The position numbers and the translations under genes were made by a program. DNA of 26,059 nt. It comes from JACCVL01 sp038232655 (GTDB taxonomy: Bacteria; Actinomycetota; Actinomycetes; Propionibacteriales; Nocardioidaceae). The notes under the pieces were generated by a model. The model saw only the letters and a program-made list of their open reading frames with translations, ran no database searches and was not told the DNA's origin. The DNA lies in assembly GCA_038232655.1 (NCBI GenBank), contig JBBSNM010000034.1, positions 1 to 26,059 of the forward strand. Reading direction: 5' to 3'. This document shows positions 1 to 8,910 of the stretch, in pieces (the stretch's first letter is position 1; each line of letters opens with the position of its first letter).

Positions 1-57
1 AGCTGCGCTGGCGACGATGGTCAGACCGCACGACACCACACCATGGAGGCGCTGTGA
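1..57 (+). CDS. 3' end of an unidentified gene (partial)
   Basis: An open frame begins at base 1 and stops at TGA 55-57. Its last residues read ...ARHHTMEAL. The stop overlaps the GTG at 54-56 in the GTGA pattern used elsewhere in this window for translationally coupled genes, which is the main reason to believe it. Only 18 codons are visible and no family can be recognised. Third positions are less GC-biased than in the sure genes, so this could also be non-coding. Confidence 0.25.
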   Translation, partial: SCAGDDGQTARHHTMEAL

Positions 58-131
58 CGCTCGCAGTGTTCGGCTCGGTCGTCCTGGGCGGGACCGCGTA
101 CGGACTGCTCGCCGTGGCGATGGCCCGCCGG
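54..131 (+). pseudogene. possible truncated start of a membrane permease (LivH-like)
   Basis: GTG at 54 has a GGAGG at 45-49 and begins a hydrophobic stretch (MTLAVFGSVVLGGTAYGLLA, then VAMARR). This resembles the first helix of LivH-type branched-chain amino acid ABC permeases, which start with a short segment followed by a G-x-x-Y-A/G-L-x-A-x pattern. After about 26 codons the resemblance ends. The frame stays open to 401 but becomes rich in Pro, Arg and Gly without hydrophobic segments, as a chance frame in GC-rich DNA does. I read this as a possible decayed remnant of a transporter gene. A short unrelated peptide or chance are equally possible. Confidence 0.25.
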
Positions 132-479
132 TGCCACACCGCCTCCAACCGCCTCCAACCGCCTGGCGCGAGTCGACCACGAACCCTCGCCCGGCTGGAT
201 GCCGGAGGGCCGCCCGTTGACGGCGGGGACAGCTGGCGGTGCTATCCGCCCGGAGTCACCGGGTCAGGCGGTTGCTCGGTTGTCGAGCCGGTCGTAGGCG
301 TTTGCCGAACACCTGCCGGCGATCACAGCCGTGCCGGCCGGGCACCACCAACCCGACGAACGGTCAACCGGGGTCACCCTGCGGCCGCCAGAGCGGCCTG
401 AGAATCTCGAAGGCGTCACGGACGAAGCGTCGATTGGTCACACCGCGCGAGAGACTCCTGTCGAGACAGGGAGGCCACC
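132..479. other. region without a recognisable gene, upstream of the CocE-type hydrolase
   Basis: No frame here gives a recognisable protein. There is a short direct repeat (CCGCCTCCAA repeated around 148-168). Just before the hydrolase gene there is an inverted repeat, CCTGTC-GA-GACAGG at 457-470. It runs directly into the ribosome site GGGAGG (469-474), so it could be an operator or a translation-modulating hairpin. No convincing -35/-10 pair was found. Confidence 0.4.
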
Positions 480-2211
480 ATGGACATGGCCATTCACAAG
501 TTCGTGCAGGTCCCGATGCGCGACGGGGTGGCGCTGGCGACCGACGTGTACCGCCCCACCGAGGAGGGCCGCTACCCCACGCTGGTCAACCGGCTGCCGT
601 ACAACAAGGAGCTGCCCACCACGCACTCCTTCTTCGACACGCTGCGCGCCGTGCAGGCCGGCTACGCGGTCGTCGTGCAGGACACGCGGGGTCGCTGCGC
701 GTCGGACGGAGTCTTCACCCCGTTCGTCCACGAGGCCGACGACGGGGCCGACACGATCGAGTGGGCCGCGGCGCAGCCGTGGTCGACCGGCGCGGTCGGC
801 ATGGTCGGCGCCTCCTACTACGGCGCCACCCAGTGGTTGGCCGCAACGAAGGCGCCGCCCGCCCTGCGCGCCATCGCCCCCTTCATCACCACCGACCAGT
901 ACTACGAGGGCTGGGCCTACCAGGGCGGCGCCTTCCAACTCGGCTTCAACCTGCACTGGTGCCTGCTGTCGCTGGGGCTGGGTGAGGCCCTGCGCCGGCT
1001 GGGCTCGGACGGGGGCACCGAGCGGTTCGCCGAGGTAGTGGCGGCCGTCGACGGCAACGACGCGCTCTACCGCCGACTCCCTCTGACCGACATGCCGTTG
1101 CTGGACGAGCTGACGCCGTACTACTTCGACTGGCTGGCCCACCCTTCCTACGACGACTACTGGCGGGCCACTGCGCCGAGGGAGTCGTACGAGCAGGTCG
1201 TGGCTCCGGCGCTCAACATGGGCGGCTGGTACGACCTGTTCCTCAAGGGCACGATCGCCAACTACGTCGGCATGAAGCAGCGCGGCGGCAGCAAGCAGGC
1301 CAAGCGCATGCAGCGGCTGGTGATCGGCCCGTGGGCGCACGGCCCGGTCGCCGGCTGGTTCCCCGAGCGCTCGTACGGGCTGATGTCGGGCACCGACGCC
1401 GCCGACCTCACCGGCATGCAGCTGCGCTGGTTCGACCAGCTGCTCAAGGGCGAGGACACCACCGCGACCGACAAGCCGGTGCGCCTGTTCGTCATGGGCG
1501 CCAACGAGTGGCGCGACGAGGACGACTGGCCGCTACCCGACACCGACTACGTCGACCACTTCCTGCGCAGCGGTGGCCGCGCCAACGCCGCGGCCGGTGA
1601 CGGCCGGCTCGACACCACCGCCCCCGACGACGACCCCGAGGACGTGTTCCTGTACGACCCGCGCGATCCGGTGCCCACCGTCGGCGGGCCGACGTTCCTG
1701 CCGGGGCTGTTCATCGGCGCCAACGCCGGCCCGCGCGACCAGCGCGAGGTCGAGCGCCGTCACGACGTCGTCTGCTACACCTCCGAGCCACTCGCCGAGC
1801 CGCTGACGGTGATTGGACCGGTCGAGCTGGTGCTGTTCGCCTCCTCCTCGGCGCCCGACACCGACTTCACTGCCAAGCTGGTCGACGTCTGGCCCGACGG
1901 GCGGGCCGAGATCCTCACCGACGGCATCCTGCGCGCCCGCTACCGCGACTCGCTGTCCGAGCCGTCCCCGCTCGAGCCGGGCCGCGTGTACGAGCTGCGC
2001 ATCGACCTGGTCGCGACCGCGAACGTGTTCGCCGCCGGCCACCGGGTGCGGCTCGACGTGTCGAGCAGCAACTTCCCGCGGTTCGACCGCAACACCAACA
2101 CCGGTGGCACGATCGCCGCGGAGGGCCCGGCCGACGTCCAGCAGGCGGTCAACCGGGTGCACCACACCGCCGCACACCCGTCGCGCCTGGTGCTGCCGGT
2201 GATCCGACGGG

Positions 2212-2222
<11 letters not shown>
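480..2222 (+). CDS. CocE/NonD family serine hydrolase (X-Pro dipeptidyl-peptidase S15-like)
   Basis: This 580-residue protein belongs to the alpha/beta hydrolase family of cocaine esterase (CocE), glutaryl-7-ACA acylase and X-Pro dipeptidyl peptidases, which hydrolyse ester or amide bonds. The N-terminal signature (VPMRDGVALATDVYRP) is typical. The nucleophile elbow is GASYYG with Ser112. The likely acid is Asp252 in GGWYDLF and the likely base is His287 in GPWAHG; both motifs and their spacing match the CocE triad. The C-terminal third (about 330-575) is the jelly-roll domain of the family, ending in the usual SSSNFPRFDRN motif. No signal peptide is visible, so it is probably cytoplasmic. 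The start is ATG 480 with GGGAGG at 469-474. The gene ends inside the 3' end of aceA, with an 11-bp tail-to-tail overlap. The substrate cannot be told from sequence. Confidence 0.93.
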
Positions 2223-3549
<1,327 letters not shown>

Positions 3550-3607
3550 CGAAGTCTCCTTCATCGCTGCGGGCATTGGTTGTCCAGAACACTGTGAGGC
3601 CCGCGGC

Positions 3608-3646
3608 TGTCAACTTCGCAGCTACTTCAGGCAGAAGATTTGCGAT
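3608..3646. promoter_or_regulatory. aceA -35 element and candidate RamB boxes
   Basis: On the minus strand, TTGACA (3613-3608) is a perfect -35 hexamer for aceA; no good -10 is visible at normal spacing. It overlaps TCAACTTCGCAGC (3610-3622). A second similar element is GAAGATTTGCGAT (3634-3646). Each matches 8 of 13 positions of the corynebacterial RamB consensus A(A/G)AACTTTGCAAA, including most of the CTT(T)GCA core. RamB at the first box would cover the aceA -35, while the second lies close to the regulator's own start. This is pattern matching only. Confidence 0.4.
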
Positions 3647-3661
3647 TCTTGCAGTAGCGTC

Positions 3662-5113
3662 ATGTCTGTGACGATTGGCGCGTCGGTCGACCTCCTCACC
3701 TTGGGCCATCAACTGCGACACCACCGCCGGGCGCGCAAGCTCACGCTGGCGCAGCTCGCTGAGCGGGTGGGCTGCGCACCCTCACTGCTGTCGCTGGTCG
3801 AGAACGGGCACCGGGAACCGAAGCTGTCGCTGCTGCAGTCGCTCGCCGAGGCGTTCGACGTCAACCTGTCGGACCTGCTGGCCACGGAGCCGCCAACGCA
3901 GCGCGCCGCGCTCGAGATCACCCTCGAGCAGGCGCAGCGCGCACCGTCCTACCGCTCGCTGGGGCTGCCCGCGGTGCGGCTGGGCAGGCGGCTCCCGGTG
4001 GATGCGCTCGAAGCCCTGGTCGGGCTGCACCGGGAGCTGGCCGAACGGGCCAGCATGCACGCGGCCACCCCGGAGGAGGCCCGGCGGGCCAACGTGGACC
4101 TCCGCCACGAGATGCGCGCCCGCGACAACTACTACGCCGAGATCGACGAGGCAGCCGACACCCTGCTCGACGCGGTCGGGCACCGTGGCGGCCCGCTGTC
4201 GCGGCGAGTCATCGACGCGCTGGCCGGCCACCTCGGCTTCACCTTGGAGCACGTGCCGGACCTGCCGCACTCCACCCGCTCGGTCACCGACCTGCGCAAC
4301 CGTCGCATCTACCTGCCCGTACGGCCCACCGCGGGCCATGACCCGCGGGCCGTCGCCCTGCAGACATTCGGCCACTTCGTGCTCGGGCACACCCATCCCG
4401 ACAGCCACGCCGCGTTCCTGCGGCAGCGCATCGAGGTCAACTACTTCGCGGCCGCGCTGCTGGTGCCCGAGCGGCACGTGGTGCCACTCCTGCAGGAGGC
4501 GAAGGCCGCCCGTGACCTGTCGGTCGATGACATCCGCGACGCCTTCGCGGTGTCCTACGAGACCGCAGCGCACCGCTTCACCAACCTCGCGACCCGCCAC
4601 CTCGGGCTGGCGGTCCACTTCATGAAGGTGCACGAGAGCGGCACGATCTACAAGGCGTACGAGAACGACGGGGTGATCTTCCCCACCGACGTGTTCGGAG
4701 CCATCGAGGGCCAGCCGGTCTGCCGGCAGTGGACGGCGCGCGCCATCTTCGGGCAGCCGGACCCCACCGGCTCGTTCCACCAGTACACCGACACCCCCAA
4801 CGGCACCTACTGGTGCACCGCGCTGGCCGAGTCCACCCCCGCGGGCAACTTCTCGATCAGCGTCGGCGTGCCGTTCGCCGCCTCCAAGTGGTTCCGCGGC
4901 CGCGAGTCCCGTTCCCGCGCCACGTCGCGGTGCCCCGACGAGTCGTGCTGCCGCCGACCGCCGCCCGAGCTCGCCCACCGGTGGGACGGGCAGGCCTGGC
5001 CCAGCGCGCGCTCGCAGTCCCACCTGCTGGCGACGCTGCCACCCGGCACGTTTCCCGGGGTGGACGACACCGAGGTGTACACCTTCCTCGAGACGCGCGG
5101 AGCACGGGCTTAG
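3662..5113 (+). CDS. ramB: RamB-like XRE-family regulator (acetate/short-chain acyl metabolism)
   Basis: This 483-residue protein has the architecture and length of RamB, which controls glyoxylate-shunt and acetate genes in Corynebacterium and Mycobacterium. An XRE helix-turn-helix lies at about residues 14-72 (LTLAQLAERVGCAPSLLSLV and on). A middle domain related to ImmA/IrrE lies at about 190-330, and a C-terminal RamB-type domain with a Cys-rich stretch (RCPDESCCRRPP) follows at about 330-480. The ImmA/IrrE part reads GHFVLGH at 237-243 and has no HExxH, so peptidase activity is not expected. The start is set at ATG 3662; an upstream frame to 3416 is just the antisense of aceA. No clear ribosome site precedes the ATG, so the message may be leaderless. 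Divergence from aceA strongly supports the assignment. Confidence 0.85.
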   Translation: MSVTIGASVDLLTLGHQLRHHRRARKLTLAQLAERVGCAPSLLSLVENGHREPKLSLLQSLAEAFDVNLSDLLATEPPTQRAALEITLEQAQRAPSYRSLGLPAVRLGRRLPVDALEALVGLHRELAERASMHAATPEEARRANVDLRHEMRARDNYYAEIDEAADTLLDAVGHRGGPLSRRVIDALAGHLGFTLEHVPDLPHSTRSVTDLRNRRIYLPVRPTAGHDPRAVALQTFGHFVLGHTHPDSHAAFLRQRIEVNYFAAALLVPERHVVPLLQEAKAARDLSVDDIRDAFAVSYETAAHRFTNLATRHLGLAVHFMKVHESGTIYKAYENDGVIFPTDVFGAIEGQPVCRQWTARAIFGQPDPTGSFHQYTDTPNGTYWCTALAESTPAGNFSISVGVPFAASKWFRGRESRSRATSRCPDESCCRRPPPELAHRWDGQAWPSARSQSHLLATLPPGTFPGVDDTEVYTFLETRGARA

Positions 5114-5162
5114 GTCGGACGGTCGCCACGAGCGACCAAGCGGCAGGCGCCGGAACGCGCGG

Positions 5163-6626
5163 TCACCGATGCCGGGGTCCGCGTACGCGGACCCCCACGT
5201 TCTTGGTCTGGACGTAGTTGTGCAGCGCCTCTTGGCCCTTCTCCCGACCGAAGCCCGATCTCTTGATCCCGCCGAACGGTGTCTCCACACCACCGGCGAA
5301 CCATTCGTTGACGTAGACCTGCCCGGCGGCGAGACGTTCGGCCGTCCAAAGTGCACGGTCGATATCGCGGGTGAAGACGCCTGCCGCCAGCCCGTAGTCG
5401 GTGCCGTTGGCGATCGTGATCGCCTGCTCGGCGGAGTCGGCCTTGAGCACGCTCAGCACCGGCCCGAAGACCTCGCTGCGCGCCACGTCGGCGTGCGGGT
5501 CGAGGTCGACGAGCACGGTCGGCTCCATGAAGTACCCGGCCCGGTCGATGACCGCACCACCGCCGGCGGCGCCTGCGCCCTCGGCCACGGCCCGCTCGAC
5601 GAAGCCGGAGACCCGCTCGAGCTGGCCCGCGGACACGACCGGGGTCAGCTCGGCGTCGTCGACCCCGGCGCCGACCGTGAGCCCCCGGCCCAGCGCGGTG
5701 ACCCGGTCGACCACCTCGTCGTGCACGTCGGGGGTGACGATCATCCGCGACATCGCCGAGCACACCTGTCCGGCGTTGGTGAAGATGCCCCACCGGGTCG
5801 ACTCGACCAGGGCGTCGAGGTCGGCGTCGTCGAACACGATCGCCGCCGACTTGCCGCCGAGCTCCATCACCGTCGGGACGACCCGGTCGGCCGCGGCGTG
5901 CATGATCGACTGCCCGGTGGCGACCGACCCGGTGAACACGATGTGGTCCACCCCGGGGTGCTCGACCAGGGCCGCGCCCGCGACCGGGCCGTCGCCGACG
6001 ATCAGGTTGATGGCCCCGTCGGGCAGACCCACGGTCTCGGCCGCCTCGACCACCAGATGGCACACCAGCGGGTCCAGCTCGGGCGCCTTGATCACGACCG
6101 CGTTTCCGGCTGCCAGCGCCGGCGCGATGCCGCGCCCGACCATCTCGGCCGGATAGTTCCAGGGGATGACGTGCGCGGAGACGCCGTGCGGGACGGGCAC
6201 CGTGTAGTCCACGTAGCCGTCGCCGAGGGGGATGTACTGGCCCTCGAGCTTGTCGGCCATCGAGCCGTAGTACTCGAAGTAGCGGATGGTGCCGTCGATC
6301 TCGGTGTACGCCTCCGACAGCGCCTTGCCCGAGTCGCGGCTGAGGACGTACGCCGCCCGGTCACGCCGGGATGCGAGCTCGCGTCCGATACCCATCACCC
6401 ACCGCAGCCGCTGGACGGGACGCACCGACACCAGCGCCCGCGAGTCGGCGCAGGCCCGGGCGGCGGCCACCGCGGCGTCTACGTCGGCCACCCCGCCGAG
6501 CGCGACCTCGGCGAGGGGTTCGGCCGTTGCGGGGTCGAGCAGCCCGCGCCGCTGGGCGTCCACGGCGTCCACCCACCGGCCGGCGACGTAGTTGCGCCAG
6601 TACGGGCTGATCTCGGTCGTCGCCAT
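5163..6626 (-). CDS. NAD(P)-dependent aldehyde dehydrogenase
   Basis: This 487-residue enzyme is a standard ALDH-superfamily member that oxidises an aldehyde to the carboxylate. Visible key residues are Asn157 (PWNYP), Lys180 (VIKAPE), the general base Glu255 in MELGGKS and the catalytic Cys289 in NAGQVCS. The FTGS cofactor loop (231-234) and the C-terminal PFGGIKRSGFGRE are also present. ATG 6626 is chosen because GAGGGGG lies just upstream; the frame runs on to 7121 only as antisense of the antiporter gene. The sequence looks closest to betaine-aldehyde, aminobutyraldehyde or trimethylaminobutyraldehyde dehydrogenases, which is interesting given the carnitine genes downstream. That substrate is an inference, and general aldehyde specificity is as likely. 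It converges on ramB. Confidence 0.92.
   Translation of the reverse strand: MATTEISPYWRNYVAGRWVDAVDAQRRGLLDPATAEPLAEVALGGVADVDAAVAAARACADSRALVSVRPVQRLRWVMGIGRELASRRDRAAYVLSRDSGKALSEAYTEIDGTIRYFEYYGSMADKLEGQYIPLGDGYVDYTVPVPHGVSAHVIPWNYPAEMVGRGIAPALAAGNAVVIKAPELDPLVCHLVVEAAETVGLPDGAINLIVGDGPVAGAALVEHPGVDHIVFTGSVATGQSIMHAAADRVVPTVMELGGKSAAIVFDDADLDALVESTRWGIFTNAGQVCSAMSRMIVTPDVHDEVVDRVTALGRGLTVGAGVDDAELTPVVSAGQLERVSGFVERAVAEGAGAAGGGAVIDRAGYFMEPTVLVDLDPHADVARSEVFGPVLSVLKADSAEQAITIANGTDYGLAAGVFTRDIDRALWTAERLAAGQVYVNEWFAGGVETPFGGIKRSGFGREKGQEALHNYVQTKNVGVRVRGPRHR
5174..5195. terminator. 22-bp perfect palindrome between convergent ramB and aldehyde dehydrogenase
   Basis: Bases 5174-5195 equal their own reverse complement over 22 positions: GGGGTCCGCG, the central TA, then CGCGGACCCC. 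It lies inside the last codons of the aldehyde dehydrogenase gene, 60 bp beyond the ramB stop. As RNA it can fold on either strand into a GC-rich hairpin, so a bidirectional terminator for the two convergent genes is the simplest reading. No U-run follows on either strand. A protein-binding site is the alternative. Confidence 0.4.
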
Positions 6627-6736
6627 GGTGCGCCCCCTCGGTGATGGTTCAGGTGCCGGCTCCATCCTCGACGGCTGTTCTTCGGCCGCGGACGCGGGGC
6701 AGGTGCCTGAGCAGGTGCTGGCCACATCCCGGGGGG

Positions 6737-8716
6737 TCAGGTGCCGGCCTGGTCCACCTCGGTCGAGACCCGCAGGCCGGCCTGCTCGGCCACCGCAGCC
6801 GACAGCACCCCGGCGGCCACCATCTCGTTGAGCACCTCGACCGTGGCGATCCGGCTCAACGCCTTGGCCTGCCGGCGGTGCATCAGCGGCCGGTCGATCG
6901 CATGGTCGAGGCGCTCCAGGGCGTCGGCCGCAGACTCCTCCCAGTGGACGAACGTGGCCTTCGCCTCGTCGACACGGCTGGCCTGGACGTTCGGCAGCTG
7001 CTTGAACAGCTCGAGCTCCTCGGCCGCCTTGCCCGCGGCGAGGCGGCGGGCGCTGACCTCGATGTAGGCCACCTCGGTCAGGTCCTCGCCCAGCGGAGCC
7101 GGCAGTCTTCCGAGCAGCCACCGGTGCGCCCGGCCGTACCAGGGCAGGTGCGCGCGGCGGGCCGCGTCGACCCGCAGGCTGCCGAACTCGACCTCCTCGA
7201 TCTCGTCGTCGATCTCCTGCAGGAGAGTGCGGATGGCGATCGGTGGCAGCAGGCCGGCGTCGCCCAGCCCCTGGTGGGACTCCCGCTCGATGTGCAGGCC
7301 ACGCAGGGTGAGGACGTTGACCTCCTCCTCGGCGCTGAGGTGGGACCGGTCGAACTGGTCGAGGGCGTCCGCCTCGGCGACGTTGAGGTGGGCGTCCACC
7401 AGGGGGTCCTGGAACCCCAGCTTCCCCAGGCGGTCACGGGCGGCCTTCACGGCCAGCAGTCGAGCGAGCGCGCCGAGGAACTCGTCGGAGCTGCTTGTCT
7501 TGTCGAGGTCGAGGGCGTGGACGACGAACGAGATCGTCGTCGCGTTGAACAGCAGCGTCGCCAGGACCACGCCGCCGGACAGGGCGATGATCTGCTCCCG
7601 CTCCACGAGCTCGACGGGGAGCGCAAGGGCGAGGGCGAGCGCGACACCGCCCCGCAGGCCGCCCCAGACCACGACCGTGGAGTTGCGGTGCCCGACCCGT
7701 GGGATGTGCGCCGCCCGCTCGAGCAGCATCACCAGCGGCACCACCGCCAGCGGCCGGGACACCAGGACGGCGGCGACACCGACCCCGATGGCGGGGAGGT
7801 TCTCCTGGATCAGGTCGAAGTCCAACGCGATCCCGATGAACAAGAACAGCAACGCGTTGGCCATGAACGACAACGCGTCCCACAGCTCGTGCAGCAGCGA
7901 GCGGACCTCCGGCTCGGCCCGGCTCTCCAGCATGCCGCCCATCGCGACCCCGGCCGCGAGCGCCGCCATCACGCCCGAGACGTGCTGGACCTCCGCGAGC
8001 ACGAACGACCCGTACGCGGTGGCCACCGAGAACGCCGCCGCCGGCAACCGATGCATCAGCGGCAGCAGCATCACTGCAACGGTCCCGATCAGCCCGCCGA
8101 TCAGCACCCCGAGAACCGAGACCCGGACGAACTCCACCACCCCGTCGGCCACGGTCAGCGAGGTTCCGGTGGCGACCGACAGCAGGATTCCGTAGAGGAC
8201 GATGGCGACGCCGTCGTTGAGCAGGCTCTCGCCCTCGACGATCGTCAGCAGCCGTTTCGGGACACCAAGCTCGCGGAACACCGCGACCACCGCCACCGGG
8301 TCGGTGGCCGAGATGAGCGACCCGAACAGCAGCGCCACGACCAGCGGGATGCCGAGCGCGTAGTGCAGACCGAAGCCCACCAGCACCGCGGAGATGACCA
8401 GCGCCACCGTCGCCAACGCGGTGATCGCGACGAGGTTGCGCATGAACTCCCGCGTCGACAGACCCAGCGCGGCCTCGAAGATGAGGATGGGCAGGAACAG
8501 GTTGACGAGCAGCTCTTTGAGGCCCGCGCCGCTGACGAACTCTGCGACCGCGAGATCGAAACCCAGCTCGACGACGATGATGCCGGCGACGGCGAGCACC
8601 ACCGTCAGCGGGATGTGGATGCGCTGGGCGAACAGCCCCACGAGCACGGCGCCGCCGAGCAGGACCGAGACCTCGAGCAGGGCGACCGGGAGATCGCTGA
8701 GCAGCTCTTCCTGCAT
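6737..8716 (-). CDS. CPA1-family Na+/H+ antiporter (NhaP-like) with long C-terminal domain
   Basis: This 659-residue integral membrane protein exchanges Na+ (or K+) for H+. About twelve hydrophobic segments fill residues 8-410. The ion-binding signatures of the CPA1 family are present: ATDPVAVV (Asp139-Pro140) and EGESLLNDG, where Asn167-Asp168 mark electroneutral CPA1 exchangers. A WGGLRGGVALALAL segment lies near residue 375. Roughly the last 240 residues form a charged, Glu-rich helical cytoplasmic domain, longer than in minimal NhaP proteins and probably regulatory. The start at ATG 8716 has GGGAGG five bases upstream; an ATG 27 bp further up has no such site. The gene is leftward, 110 bp before the aldehyde dehydrogenase start, so the two may share a transcript. 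Confidence 0.93.
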   Translation of the reverse strand: MQEELLSDLPVALLEVSVLLGGAVLVGLFAQRIHIPLTVVLAVAGIIVVELGFDLAVAEFVSGAGLKELLVNLFLPILIFEAALGLSTREFMRNLVAITALATVALVISAVLVGFGLHYALGIPLVVALLFGSLISATDPVAVVAVFRELGVPKRLLTIVEGESLLNDGVAIVLYGILLSVATGTSLTVADGVVEFVRVSVLGVLIGGLIGTVAVMLLPLMHRLPAAAFSVATAYGSFVLAEVQHVSGVMAALAAGVAMGGMLESRAEPEVRSLLHELWDALSFMANALLFLFIGIALDFDLIQENLPAIGVGVAAVLVSRPLAVVPLVMLLERAAHIPRVGHRNSTVVVWGGLRGGVALALALALPVELVEREQIIALSGGVVLATLLFNATTISFVVHALDLDKTSSSDEFLGALARLLAVKAARDRLGKLGFQDPLVDAHLNVAEADALDQFDRSHLSAEEEVNVLTLRGLHIERESHQGLGDAGLLPPIAIRTLLQEIDDEIEEVEFGSLRVDAARRAHLPWYGRAHRWLLGRLPAPLGEDLTEVAYIEVSARRLAAGKAAEELELFKQLPNVQASRVDEAKATFVHWEESAADALERLDHAIDRPLMHRRQAKALSRIATVEVLNEMVAAGVLSAAVAEQAGLRVSTEVDQAGT

Positions 8717-8845
8717 GCCGGCCTCCCGCGCCCGCCACAGCATCCGCTACCCGCACGGCGCTGCGGGCATCCGATGGTCCCAGCGCTTCGAGGTCGTGTC
8801 CAGGGACGTACCGCGGGAGCCACCCGTGTGACCACCACCGGGCCA

Positions 8846-8861
8846 TGCCCAACACTGGGCA
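8846..8861. promoter_or_regulatory. inverted repeat in the divergent antiporter/dehydrogenase region
   Basis: TGCCCA-ACAC-TGGGCA is a perfect 6-bp inverted repeat 50 bp upstream of the dehydrogenase start and in the 194-bp region shared with the divergent antiporter gene. It could be an operator or a 5'-UTR hairpin. No convincing -35/-10 pair was found. Confidence 0.3.
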
Positions 8862-8910
8862 CGGCTGGCGGCACCGTCCGTCTGGGGTCGCCGCCGCAGT
8901 GGAGGACCCC

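Noticed and set aside
457..470. The CCTGTC-GA-GACAGG inverted repeat as a confirmed operator
   Set aside because: A single short palindrome without a matching regulator or promoter; noted only in the description of the upstream region.
6627..7121. N-terminal extension of the aldehyde dehydrogenase to 7121
   Set aside because: The extra residues overlap the 3' end of the antiporter gene, carry no ALDH features, and a good ribosome site precedes ATG 6626.
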